Assembly (NCBI GenBank): GCA_037957365.1
Contig: JARHVA010002424.1
Location: forward strand, 1,779,001 to 1,843,000
Direction of reading: 5' to 3'
DNA from: Torreya grandis
Taxonomy: Eukaryota > Streptophyta > Pinopsida > Cupressales > Taxaceae
Length of the DNA stretch: 64,000 nucleotides
Below are positions 40,635-52,550 of this stretch, piece by piece. The notes beneath the pieces are model-generated. The model ran no database searches and was not told the origin of the DNA. It saw only the letters and a list, made by a program, of their open reading frames with translations. The translations under genes and the position numbers were made by a program. Numbering within the stretch: the stretch's first letter is position 1; each line of letters begins with the position of its first letter.

Positions 40635-43600
40635 TTTTTAAAAGTTGTTGGAATTGTAGTTGTAATTGGAGTTGTGCTGGTAACTAGAGTTAAACTTGTT
40701 ATTGTACAAGAGGTGGTGAATAGATTTGTGTCTAGGGATTAACTCGTATCTTGGACTTGAGTTATAAATGGACATGAACTAAGAGGGGAAGTTGATGTAC
40801 TTACTGAGCCAAGAGGAATTAAAGTTAATGATGGTGTTGTAACTGGTACTATAGGCAAAGTTTGAGCAACATAATTAGTTGGTGGTGTTGAGGTTGTTTT
40901 CTTCTTTTCATCCAACTCTTGATAATGTTTATATGCTTTGGTATGTTGTGGATAATTTATTATATCAAGGATATGAGGTTTGACTACCCTATGTTCTCAT
41001 TCCACTAGCCTTACATACTCTATTTTGATGACTTAAAAACTAACCCAAAAGACCTCCACTTCAGTTTCTTTCTTCCTCATTATACTCAACTTCACTTCAA
41101 TATTCTCTAAATTCAATCCAAGTATAATTTTATTGAAATTATATGAATCTTATTGAATCATTTGATCAAAAATAGCCCAGACTACCAGCTTCTTAGTGTT
41201 ATCTCAAGCTCTTATTAATTCTAGCTCATCCAAAATTTATATTACTTGATTTTCTTATTCTATAAGATTATTAACTAGAGCATCAGTAGAACTCACCTAA
41301 TCCCATAAATATTGAGTTATAACAACAAATAAATTCAATGTATTAACTAACTCTAAAGGGGTCATCATATTTAAGTGGCTAAATGCCTAATTAGGAGTAT
41401 ACAACACCAATAAAATTAATTTGTTTTCATCTTTTATGAGAAGATTAAATAATTTTTTTATTGTATTTACATTTGGATCTAATTAAAATATAAAATAATA
41501 AATGGTATCCAAAATTTTGTATAATGTTATTGCCAAACTTTGTACATATTGCTCTATGTTGGAGGGTGTGTATTACCTACTAATACTCTCTAAATGTTTC
41601 TATCTCTTTTTTAAATTATTTTCAGGCTAGCTCCATTCCCTCATCGATGACCAATACTACTTCAGTGTGGGTCTCCATGTAATACTTGAGATCCTTAACA
41701 TAATGGGATTGACCCTTCTTGCTATCCTACCTTTTTTATAAAGAGTAAATTTCTTCTTTTTATTCTAAGATTAAGCCTTTGCCACTGTTATCTTTAATAT
41801 TTATTTCCCCGACCCTTTACACTAAGGCTATAGCTTTGTCAAAGAGATACATTATAGTGGGAATCCTAATGATATTAATATTATGCCTCTTATAATTTGA
41901 CTCTCCTAACTCCTTGGCCCAATTTGGAAGAGTCATCGTTGATAGATCTAATGATTGGGATTCTACTTATGCATCCTTCTCAGGCTTAACTTTAGGCTCA
42001 AGTGATGTCTTAGGCATGGAGGGCCAAATTATGTTGGACCAATTGAAGTTAATAAATTTTGGCATGGGATGAACAACATAGATAGGTTATTTCTTGGGGG
42101 CCCTTTTTGTTTCCACCAATGATGTGGTTTGAACTAGTCTTGAAGAAGGCAATGGTGAACTTAGTTGAGTAAATGAGGAGAGGCTTGGATGATGGGTTGG
42201 ATAGTGAATTTGGGGGAAAATATGGACATTGTAATATTTGATACTATAGGGGAAATTTATAGAGTATCAAAAGTGATAATTAGAGGAGTAATGGTTGGAG
42301 AAATGAAAACAAGCCCAATAGAGAGTGATTGCATAGGAGTAAAAGTAGAAAAAGTGGCAAAGGCATAGTATAAACAACCATCAATGACATAAGATGAGAA
42401 AGGTGTAGGGGAGAAATTAAGAGATGACCCTTACTATATTAGTCACCACTAATGGGTGCCTTTTATTTTAATCTTTTCAAGCTCAAGACTTTGGCTTCTT
42501 ATAGCTCTTCCTCATCCACCTCATTACTTGCCTCTCCTTCAACTGAAGGTTGTGTTTCTCTTTTGGTTGAACTTGTGGATAGAGTTTATGGTCTCTCTAA
42601 ATTATGATTTATTTGATAGTAAAGTGTAGTCCTCTCAACCTATGGAGTAGACACTGGTTGGGGAGGATGGGTAAGATTCATACTAGATGTTATTGTTATT
42701 TAAGCCTCCATAGTAGGTTCCATCTCTTCCTCATCAAAGGAGTATAGGAAAATGATCTCAGCCTCTTCCCAAATTATGATATCCTTCTCCTAAATTGGAT
42801 ATTATATTAATTCATATTTTACCTTCCTTATTTTAGTAATAGATGTTTGAACTAGAGGAGTTTGGTTTTCCTCTTCTTGTGCAGTAGTTGGTGTCTCTTC
42901 TAACACTTGCTCTTCATCATGATCTCTAGTAGTCGACATTTCCCCTATCACTTGTTCTTTCTCTTGTGGATCTATCATCACAATAGGTGGATATTGGGGG
43001 TCTTGAATTTCATCTATTGGATATTGGTAAGGTATGCTACTCTATAAGTTAGAGGATCTCCACCCCATAGTAGTGGGATCCTAAATTTGGCTTGATTGAG
43101 TGTAAGGGATGGGTCTGCTTGTATCACCCTTAACAAATATTCACTTAGGACCATAGTCATAGCTCTTTCCTTTATTTTCACATCATTTTTTTCTTTAAAT
43201 AAAAATTATTCATGGTTGAATGGCTCATGTTTGTATCGGATGACAAAGTTGTGAATCTTTCATTGTACTCTCCTGTGGGGGTCCCAATCCCTATGGGGCA
43301 GAGTAACCAATGCATAATCCCTCCTTACATTCCTATCTTCTCTAAAATATCTCTTAAATGTATACCACATCTGCCTAATAGTAATATGGGATCCATGAAA
43401 ATTTATTTTATTACTCTTTATCAAGTCTTCATCTATGCCTTTCCATATTTGAAAAGCAATCTCTTACTTGGTACCTTTGTTAGGGACAAATTTGAGGAGC
43501 TAAATAGGGTTTACCCTATGTCCAATAACCATGATGAGTGTAAAATTTGGGTATAGCCAATAATAACCCAATTTAATGATTACATTAGAAATGATCTTAG

Positions 43601-44550
43601 AAATCTTGGCTAAAGGGTGGCCATAAATTGCCATCCAAACCTAAGGATATAATCCCTCTATAATTTTGGTAATGATTATTGCATATGCATAAATGTGAAC
43701 AAAGGAATAGAAGTTATATTTTTTTGATAAAATCAAGGTTAAGATTCCACATAACCTTAGTACATATGTAAATAATCCCCATGATTACATCTTGAAGATA
43801 TGACATCATATATAGTTTCCCACTTTTCCTTGTGTATAATCTATTCATGTAGGTAGGAATTGATGACCTCTCCCAATGCATAGGTGTGCTTTGGAGTAAT
43901 GGGGAGGTTAAGGAGGGGTACCCATTCTAGATACATAAAATGAATATTTGGGTAAACAAAGAGTCAATTCAAAAATTCCATGCCAATATGAATTCCCATC
44001 CTAAATTAGGTGATAGGGATGGTATTCTTGGCAATTTCTTTGACATTAAAAGTCTCACCTAGAAGAAGCCACTTCCCAACTAATTTTTCACATCATTTTT
44101 TCTCCAAGTAACCACACTGTGTAAATCAAATGTAGCATCTAGAATGGGTAGACTTAAATACCTCATAAATTCATCTCCATAAATTTACACAATTAATGTG
44201 TTATTTTTTATAGAGTGTGGATAGCCACCTTATACAATTCTACCTTCAGAAAATATATCTTGGAGTAAGTTGATGCATGGCATGACTTTGGTTTTGGTAG
44301 CTACATAATGGAGTGCCTAGTACTTGAATGGAATCAATTAAACTACAAATTTTTTATCCTCTAGTAAGATGTCCTCCTCACGTTATAATTAATTAATGTC
44401 CTCTATGACCTCCTATAGATATAATTAATTATCATGGGGGTTGTCAAACATAGCTGCATCAAAAATTGTGTCTAGGTATTCTATAGAGTCTTTAATGGAA
44501 AACTTGGATGGTGGTGGAGCTCTTTTATATGAGTTGGATTAAGATTCCAT
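40613..44550 (-). pseudogene. Giant extra ORF of G2 between integrase and the 3' LTR (unknown function)
   Basis: From an ATG at 44550 a minus-strand reading of about 1,300 codons runs to a TAG at 40613-40615, just inside the LTR. Stops mostly stand at Gln or Trp codons, with a few frameshifts. Seen in order: KRAPPPSKFSIKDSIEYLDT, IYGDEFMRYLSLPILDATFD (about 44180) and TWRKNDVKN; then a middle part with FHGSHITIRQMWYTFKRYF and YALVTLPHRDWDPHRRV (about 43300). Next comes an acidic linker (QEKEQVIGEM, TTAQEEENQTP; about 42950), a helical part (LVNNLIE, ILDELELIRA; about 41250) and a Thr/Pro/Ser-rich tail (KKKTTSTPPTNYVAQTLP onward). No transmembrane or enzyme motif is recognised. Its C-terminal 300 codons recur at 63010-63926. 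Confidence 0.65.
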
Positions 44551-44575
44551 TACTATTGGTTGATGCTGATGTGAT

Positions 44576-46850
44576 ACAATCTCTTTAAAATGGTAGTCTA
44601 AAACCATGATATGCAAATTGAAAATCATTTTAGATATAACTAGGGATTTTGAAATTGTAGAAGGATATGTGTAATTGAGATCTTGAAAATAAAATGAGGT
44701 AAACTCGATTAGGGGTTTTGAATTTGTTTTTTGTATTCATTTTAAATAATGTTCCATTTATTTCCAATGTATACAAGCTTTTCACCTTTATTAAATTCAA
44801 ACTTGACCACCTAAGCCTAGTGTGCATGCCACATAGGATGCTTACACATTCAAGATACCATGATGTTCCTTCTTCCTTTTGACACTCGTCATTATATGGT
44901 TTAGTCAGTGAGTCAACCTTTACATTTAGGCCTAATGATATGATATGGTGAGCCTATGATTTTGATCAAAAAACCCCAAAATTGAAATGATCTTTAGAGA
45001 GATTTTTTTTTGGAAGATTTGTCTAAAAGTCATTGAAAGGAAAGTTATTGAACTAAAGGATCTTAATGAAATTCGTTGAAGGAATAGTTCCCAAACTAAG
45101 TATTCTTTAGAGATATTTTAATTTGGGAGGAAGTTTTTTTAGATAAATTTCTCAAATGAAAACCTTTTGAATGAAAGATACTAAAGAGAAATTTATTGAA
45201 GACCAAAACCTTTTGAAGACAAGTATTTTAAGTAAATTTTCCATATAAGAAGTGCTAAATAAAATGATTTAAATAAAATCTATCGATCAAAAAATAATTT
45301 GAAATGAATTTTATGACCAAATATTTTTCCACTAACAATTTCTTAAAGACAAAGTATCCAAAATGCCAAATAAAAGAATCTAAATAAGCAACTTCAATAA
45401 AAGAACCCAAATAATCAAAACCCAAATACCTATCATACATAACAATTATTCCCAAATTTCCTTTGATATATTAGTTTTAATAAGTTATTTCAAATGGAAA
45501 ATGGGTGCACCAAATGTGATTTAATGTCTAAAACATCAAGTTTCTATAGATAATAAAAACTAGCCCAAACACACACACAAATAAATAAGTCCTTTAAAAA
45601 AACCAAAGGGGGCCCCCATTTTTCAAATAAAATCTAAGGTGGGTTGTGTTGAATAAAATAAATAGAGACTCATAGGGGTGAATACTAAAGTTTTCAAGAA
45701 CCCAAAATCTCTGGTTTTGCAAACCTAATATCAACCATGAACCATACTAAAAGAAATGATTAAATCAAAAACATAAAAGAGGCTCTTAATAATTCCATGC
45801 AACATACTAACTTCACTTGTACTTTGGACTTATGTGTGGGAATGTGATATTATCTACTCTTTGTTAGGGTTTTGGACAAATACATAAGGTGTTTTTTAGG
45901 TTTCATTATGATTAGGCATTAGGTGCATAGATGTTTGGGAAGCAATTTTAAATTTTCAAATTAGCCTAATTTTATTGCTCACAATCTATTTTATATGACG
46001 AAACAATCTTATTATCAAATTTTGGATTAAGAAATATATATCTCAAAATAAATATTTCTAAGGAATATTTTTTATTTATATTTTATTATTATGAAATTTT
46101 TTACTTATTTTTCTTCAATTATTTTATCTTTATAGATAGGCATCTATATCCCTGACCGAGATAAATTTGGTCACCTTTTCTTTCTTCCTCCATGTTTTCC
46201 ATGATGTGTGATACATTAATTTTATTTAATCATGTAGTATTTTACTTCTCTTTGATATTTATTTTATAATTTTGTATTATGCCTTTATTCCTTTTATTTT
46301 TACTTTTTGAATTAAAGATGGAAGAAGGTGACCACCATGATCTAGTTTAATAAAATTTGGTTCATCAAAATGTCCTCGCCAACTTTACCCATGTTAGTGG
46401 TTGTTACCTCAAATAAGTATTATCATTTAAGATGCATTAGACCCAAGGAGATAAGGGATTATTTATAAATTTTCATATAACTATGGGAGAATATTTTAGA
46501 TACTTGATAGAATCATTAGATTTGTAGCATAGTCATGGCTCACTCTCTCATTGCTTACCTAGATTATGAATTATAAACTACAATATGCAATACCCATCAA
46601 TTTGAGTTGGATTTAAAATAGATATGGTTTTTTTTAGTTATATTAGGAGTGATCAACCAAATTTCCACAAGATTAAAAAAATATTTTAGAAATTGGGAAA
46701 CTACATAAAACAAACTACTCAATTAAGTAAAATAAACTATTAAAATCAAAAGTGATTAATATAGAAAGTAATAACTAATATAATAAAATAAAATTATTGA
46801 AAGAAGGAAGATAACTAATAAATAAAATCTAACCAACTCCTACCTCTATC
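44576..46850. other. Spacer between integrase and the extra ORF of G2
   Basis: No coding seen. At 45000-45420 similar short segments (AAATTTATTGAAGA, CTTTTGAAGACAAG, AAAGAACCCAAATAA) recur loosely, perhaps an eroded tandem repeat. A transcription start or splice acceptor for the downstream ORF would be expected here, but none is clear. Confidence 0.4.
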
Positions 46851-46859
46851 ATAACACCT

Positions 46860-48060
46860 ATTGTTACTCAGAGACCTCTCTAGATGGAGTAGCCATGAAG
46901 TAACACTTTAAGGACTATTCATTGACTAGATATGTCAATTTTTTACTTTAGAGGTCCTTCAAATGAAAATAATTATTACCCAAGATATTATAGATATGAT
47001 AAGGTCCTATCCATAATGCGGTGAACTATTCATGCATTCATTTCTACTCATGGGCTTTCTCCCATAGCAACACCAAGATAGAAATCCTAAATGCTTTATA
47101 TTTCACTCTCTTATCGAACCATATTTTGACTACATCCTAAAGTATACTAAAGTATTGTAATGATTCATTCATGAAATATTTTATTTAAATGATATCTAGT
47201 AATCTAGAATCTATATTCTTGTTGGACTCCATCTATTCCTGCATAAATTTATACATTGGTAGCTTAAGCATGATTGGAAACACTGGTTATTTTCCACAAA
47301 CTAATAGATATGGCAAGGTTTTAAGGGTTTGATTATATTGAGTTTGATCTACCTAGAGTGAATATTTTGGTAAGAGATTTCACTCTCTAGGATTATCTAT
47401 GACTAACTTATTGATATAATCTATGAGGTTATTATTAGTCAATTCAACCAACCTATTCCCTTGAGGATAGTGATTGGAAGATGATTTGATTATCATAGGC
47501 CCATTATATAAATTCAATTGATTTAAATGATATCAAATTTTAAAAAGCCAAATAAATAGGTGTACCAAACCTAGTTTTAATATGATATTCAAGGAAACTA
47601 ATCACATCTTGAGCCCTTGAGTTCTTAGTGGTTACTACCTCAGTCCATCTAGTGTAATAATTTATAATAGTTAGCACAAACTTGTGCCTAACTAAAAAAT
47701 TCATATTTATGATGATAATTAAATTCAATTTGTATTGGGAAAATGGATTACCTTCAATTATAGGATTAAATGCATTACTTCATATACCTCTCTTTTTGCC
47801 AAGACCTAGAATTAATGGCACATCCTCATGTGGAAGTGAGGATCCTTAAAGACCATTGGACAATAATAACCCATATTGAGTATTTTATGGGCTATGGTAT
47901 TGCCATATAAATGGTTAGTGCAAATATTTTGATGCATATTTTCTAGGATCTCTTGATCTTCTTCATGTGACACATATCTTAAATAGATGCCTTCATAGTT
48001 ATTCTTGTAGAGGATTCCCTTTATGATCATCTAATGAGTATTTATAAACTTAAGGATTTA
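46860..48060 (-). pseudogene. G2 integrase, decayed
   Basis: Zinc-binding part at 48030-47812: ILYKNNYEGIYLRYV, then ENMHQNICTNHLYGNT (the His pair) and GYYCPMVFKD, with the Cys pair after. Catalytic core at 47728-47540: FVLTIINYYTRWTEVV and FLEYHIKTRFGTP, with later core text broken. C-terminal fold near 46990-46870: LWIGPYHIYNILGNNYFHL and LVNEQSLKCYF, the end of Tat-type pol. About 400 codons in all, in several frames. Confidence 0.85.
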
Positions 48061-48099
48061 TTTTAATATATCTTGAGATATTAGGTTCATGTTCTAATG

Positions 48100-48898
48100 A
48101 TTAAGAACTAAATAATATTTGAATACCAATCCTCTTGGGAAACTTGTGTTTGACATACTTCTTCAATGGTGATGCATAGGTCTAGTTCAATCATGAACTT
48201 AATAATGTTGTGTCCTTTAATGATATTAGTAGGTTTAATTTTAATATCAAACTCTTAAAAATTTTCCATCCATTTACCCATACATTTTACTAATTCATTC
48301 TATCCCAATATAATATTGACAATAGGGTCTATTATACTGGTAATGGTCTTATTCTAGAGGATGTAGTGCCTAAAATTCTTAACCACTTTGACAAGAGAAA
48401 AGATTTACTTATAAATTAGGGAGTATATGATATTTGTATCTTTCAATTTAATGCTCATGAAAGTAATAGGGTGTTCTCTTTCTTCCCTCTTTTGTGTAAG
48501 TACAGTAGTAATAGTGTGTTCTGAAGTGAATGAGTATAAAAAATGTCTTTAGTGAAATTAGGGCTTGCCAGCATTGGGGATTATGAAATATCCTTCTTTA
48601 TGTCTTGAAAATAATTATTAGCTTTAGGTGTTCACTCCACTTTGGTATCATGTCTGAGCTTTACATTCATGGGTCTGACAATCTTTGCAAATATTGATAT
48701 GAATTTGCTCACTTGAGTTCCTTTTTGTTATTTGGGAACACTATTTTAAATATCCTAAATTCTATTTGGGTCAATGGTAATATTGTATTTAGTGATAATG
48801 TGGCCCATAATCTTGCCTTCATTAATGCAAAATATACTCTTCTTTTAGTTTAATGATAAACCATATTTATTACACATTTCAAAAATGGATTGAAGATG
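48100..48898 (-). pseudogene. G2 RT thumb and RNase H, decayed (downstream of the insertion)
   Basis: At 48898-48790 the minus strand reads HLQSIFEMCNKYGLSLN and KKSIFCINEGKIMGHII, the RT thumb after YMDD. Further on are the RNase H blocks: PITFMSIKLKDTNIIYSLIY, then LVKVVKNFRHYIL (about 48380) and WMENFQEFDIKIKPTNIIKG-like text (about 48260, with a stop inside). These follow Tat-type pol closely. The upstream half of the gene is at 52551-53240. Confidence 0.85.
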
Positions 48899-49202
48899 GT
48901 CGATGTCATGTCCCCTTTTTTAGTGGACATCAACAAACTTGATGATTGGCCTATTATGCAACCCTCGCACGCTGAGAGGATGGATAGGGGGTCATGATGG
49001 AGATTGGCTTGGCTTTGATTATTAGAATTCCTATAGTTGGCTTTCATTCAAGCTCTTTCAAACACGTTTGCCTAAGCTCCTATTATTTAGGGATATTTGA
49101 CATGCAACAAAGAGCCCTTATTTTAGTATGGTCATGTGCAGAATCACTCCCTGATTCACCAGCTTCAGTCGGTTTGAGGATCAGACATGTATTAAGGGAG
49201 AT

Positions 49203-49235
49203 ATTAATATTTGATTGATTTAATCAAATATTAAT
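49203..49235. repeat. Perfect LTR hairpin
   Basis: Arms attaatatttgatt and aatcaaatattaat with a 5 base loop. It is unchanged in the other LTR (51625-51657) despite about 8% divergence elsewhere. Could act at the RNA or DNA level. Confidence 0.85.
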
Positions 49236-49314
49236 TATTTGGTCTAATTTTAATTGAGAAACCCTATTTCTTAATCATGAAACCCTAATTAGGGCAAGTG
49301 CATCTTTTGGAGGA

Positions 49315-49320
49315 TATAAG
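49315..49320 (+). promoter_or_regulatory. TATA box of the gag-only element LTR
   Basis: GGATATAAGGG, conserved at 51737-51742 in the second LTR. Confidence 0.5.
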
Positions 49321-50121
49321 GGTTTCTTATTAGAGGGAGGAAAATTATGAATGATTATTGATATTGATTGTTGCTAAGAATTTCTTCTGTGAAGACTGAG
49401 CTAAGGGCTCCAGGATTCCATTTGCATTGGAGAACGTCCACTCTTCAGTGTGTGTGATTTAGAGGCTGTGAGATATCAGCTGATTTATTGCCAATAGAGA
49501 TAGCTTCATACAAAAGTTATCATAGTATTTTAGGTATTTTGAGAGATAACTTCACACAAAAGTTATCACAATAATTCAGGTATTTATTTCATAAGTTTTT
49601 ATTCAATCAATTATATAGATAGAAATCTTCTATAGTAGAGCCATATATCTTGAGATTAGGGTTCCAAAAAATAAGGTGTACTTTATTGGCAGCCATATGA
49701 AGTCTGTACAGATCCATATAGATTCACACAAAGACTGACATCGATAGGCAGAGATCCACAGAGACCGACATCAGCTGACCTATCACCGACGTTGGCAGGT
49801 TAACGACCCCAATCGACTGATGATGGTAGTATAACCGATGTCGATGACTGTGTTTTTGACATAGTAGGCCGAGACGTACCAGATTTAGGTTTTATTCCCA
49901 GTTTGTAGAATACTTAGGTTTTTAAGACCATATTTGAATATTATTTTATATGCATGATAGAGGATATCTATTGTAATCATCTGGATGAATAATAAGATTA
50001 GTGATTTGGCAGTTAAGAGATGTATTGTGGTTTATTTGTTATTTGAATTTATTCTACAAAATTGTATCTTTGTTTAGAGCTTTTGTCTTTCTATATTCCC
50101 TATTGGTTGGGGATATTACAG

Positions 50122-50134
50122 TGGTATCAGAGCC
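50122..50134 (+). promoter_or_regulatory. tRNA-iMet primer binding site
   Basis: TGGTATCAGAGCC, an exact match to the initiator-Met complement, one base after the LTR end. Confidence 0.95.
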
Positions 50135-50292
50135 AAATTCTTGCCATCCTATTGGGAAAACTAGAGTCAAATTCTTGCCATCCTATTGGGTAGGTCAGAG
50201 TTTAATTCTACCATTGTGTTGTGTAGATTGGTCATTGAATCAGCTAAGTAACCATGATTACTTCAAGTAATCATAAATAGTGGGATAAGGAT

Positions 50293-51288
50293 ATGAGGAA
50301 GCTGAAACAAAGTTTGAACCAGTTGGTTGAAACCGAGAGGAGGATGAATGAAATCCTTTCAGACCCTACATTCGAAGCCAAATTAGTATGGTGTATGACA
50401 TCCTTTTTTAAAGGGGCTACAACACCACCTTTAGATCGAGGGGCTCTTAACAATCTACACAGGAAAAATCTTTGCTTATACTATAAAGATCCATATGATG
50501 CCAATCACGATTGTCCTTTGAGGCCTAAGGGCAAGGCACATCATGTGATGTGGGTGTATTGTGAGGATTCAAAATTAGAAGATTTTGAACAACGAGATAG
50601 TTCTGAGGAGTCAGAGGTAAAGGATTCAGAGCCTAAGATAGAGGAAATGAAGGTGGCTCACCAGGATTCTGAGATACATGTGGTCAAGCTTAGTCATGAG
50701 GATTTGGACTCTCAATTAGTTGCAGAGTATGAGGGAGCTAGAGATTATGATGATGAGATAGTTTCAGCAGCAGCTTCTTCAGAGATAAATGAGGATGAGT
50801 TTGATGCTGGCATTCAGAGTGTGGAAGTATACTCAGAGGTTAGTACATTGAGTGTTGTTGGTGAGTATGTTCTTACAATTATAGCTGAGGAACATGTTGG
50901 GGCTGACACACATGTTCAAGATTTGGGAGTCCCTAGTCCTGATGAGTTTGGGATACCAGTGGAGTCGAGTCTCTAGATTGATTCTTCTCACACAGATGAT
51001 AGTGTGGTATAGTTGGTTGTGCCACCTTTATAGATGGATCAGTTATGGGATGGATTAGCACCATCTTTTATAGATGGAATTGGTAGTTGCAAGATACACA
51101 GCCTGCAGTATCGACACATCCAAGGCAGTTGTGATTTTAGAGATTGGGTGAGTTACATTCACCAGTTTGATTATGGATTCCTCTTTGTTCTATTTCAGAG
51201 GATATTGCATGGGCTTGCTTTGATTCACAACAGTGTAGATCATGACTACATTTGGGATCTAGGTGGATTGAGTGGTTCATTATTCTGA
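50293..51288 (+). pseudogene. Gag-like ORF of the non-autonomous element; 227 codons intact, then three stops
   Basis: The ATG at 50293 opens 227 codons to TAG (50974-50976). The same frame continues past TAGs at 51010-51012 and 51031-51033 to TGA at 51286-51288 (332 codons). All three TAGs could come from CAG. Codons 1-60 are basic/helical (MRKLKQSLNQLVETERRMNE). Codons 55-75 carry a degenerate CCHC zinc knuckle: NLCLYYKDPYDANHDCPL, in which the second Cys is Tyr. A long acidic region follows (DSSEESEVKDSEPKIEEMK). The end (FRDWVSYIHQFDYGF, IWDLGG) is unassigned. The knuckle plus acidic tail is typical of Ty3/gypsy gag C-terminus. There is no capsid domain, so particle assembly would depend on another element. 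It is by far the cleanest frame in the window. Confidence 0.75.
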
Positions 51289-51311
51289 GATTGCTTGGGG
51301 ACAAGCAATTT

Positions 51312-51325
51312 TAGGAGGGGCAGAT
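51312..51325 (+). promoter_or_regulatory. Polypurine tract of the gag-only element
   Basis: TAGGAGGGGCAGAT ends at the 3' LTR start. Confidence 0.7.
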
Positions 51326-52545
51326 TGTCATGTCCCCTTTTTTAGTGGACATTGATAGACTTGATGATTAGCCTATTATGTGACCCTCATACGCTGAGAG
51401 GATGGATAGGGGGTCATGATGGAGATTGTCTTGGCTTCGATTAGTAGAATTCCTACAGTTGGCTTTCATTTGGGCTCTTTCAAACACGTTTGCTTGAGCT
51501 CCTATTATTTAGGGATATTTGACATGCAGCAGAGAGCCCTTATTTTGGTATGGTCATGTACAAAATCACTCCCTGATTCACTATCTTTAGTCGGTTCAAG
51601 GATCAGACATGTATTGAGGGAGATATTAATATTTGATTGATTTAATCAAATATTAATTATTTAGTCTAATTTTAATTGAGAAACCTTAATTCTTAATCAT
51701 GAAACCCTAATTAGGGCAAGTGCATCTTTTGGAGGATATAAGGGTTTCTTATTGGAGGGAGGAAAATTATGAATGATTATTGATATTGATTGTTGCTAAG
51801 AATTTCTTCTATGAAGACTAAGCCAAGGGTTCCAGGATTCCATTTGCATTAGAGAACGTCCACTCTTTAGTGTGTGTGATTTAGAGGTTGTGAGATATCA
51901 GCTAATTTATTGCCAATTTGAGAGATAGCTTCATATAGAAGTTATCATAGTATTTCAAGTATTTTGAGAGATAACTTCACACAAAAGTTATCACAGTAAT
52001 TCAGGTATTTATTTCATAAGTTTTTATTCAATAAATTATACAGATAGAAACCTTCTATAGTAGAGCCATATATCTTGAGATCAGGGTTCCAACAAATAGG
52101 GTGTACTTTATTGGTGGTCGTACAAAGTATGTACAAATCCATACAAATTCACATAGAGACCGACATCGGTAGGCAGAGATCCACAGAGACTGACATCAAC
52201 CAACCTATCATTGACGTCGATCAGTTAACGACCCCAGTCAACCAATGATGGTAGTATAACTGATGTCGGTGAATGTGTTTTTGACACAGTAGGCCGAGAC
52301 GTACCAGATTTAGGTTTTATTCCCATTTTGTAGAATACTCAGGTTTTTAAGACTGTATTTGAATATTATTTTATATGCATGATAGAGGATATCTATTGTA
52401 ATCATCTGGACAAATAATAAGATTAGTGATTTGGTAGTTAAGAGATGTACTATGGTTTATTTTTTATTTGAATTTATTCTACAAAATTGTATCTTTGTTC
52501 AGAGCTTTTGTCTTTCTATATTCCCTATTGGTTGGGGATATTACA
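51326..52545 (+). repeat. 3' LTR of the gag-only element
   Basis: Aligns end to end with 48904-50120; one 3-base indel near 51917 and otherwise substitutions. Confidence 0.95.
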
Positions 52546-52550
52546 GTCGA

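Larger units (their letters stand above)
48904..50120 (+). repeat. 5' LTR of the gag-only element
   Basis: TG..CA termini. It contains a 14 bp perfect inverted repeat at 49203-49235, a TATAAG box at 49315-49320 and a CpG-dense stretch around 49735-49880 with repeated GACATCG / GATGTCG words. A 74-codon frame at 48994-49218 recurs in the other LTR but shows no protein motif. Confidence 0.95.
48904..52545 (+). mobile_element. Gag-only non-autonomous LTR retrotransposon inserted in G2 RT
   Basis: LTRs 48904-50120 (1,217 bp) and 51326-52545 (1,220 bp) begin TGTCATGTCC and end GGGGATATTACA. A perfect GTCGA duplication flanks them (48899-48903, 52546-52550). A perfect tRNA-iMet primer site and a purine tract are in place. 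Only 1.2 kb lies between the LTRs, with one gag-like ORF. A hand count gives about 95 differences over 1,217 columns (about 8%), nearly all transitions, making it the least diverged LTR pair here. RT, RNase H and integrase are absent, so it needed a partner. Confidence 0.95.

Noticed and set aside
43212..43556. 114-codon plus-strand open frame, considered as an antisense ORF typical of some Tat elements
   Set aside because: The opposite strand gives a far longer colinear reading that joins the rest of the extra ORF; the plus frame does not extend.
45000..45420. Tandem repeat in the G2 spacer
   Set aside because: Segments resemble one another only loosely by eye; no period could be fixed.
48994..49218. 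74-codon frame, repeated at 51416-51640
   Set aside because: It recurs because it lies in both LTRs; no protein motif, and sequence differences do not look coding.
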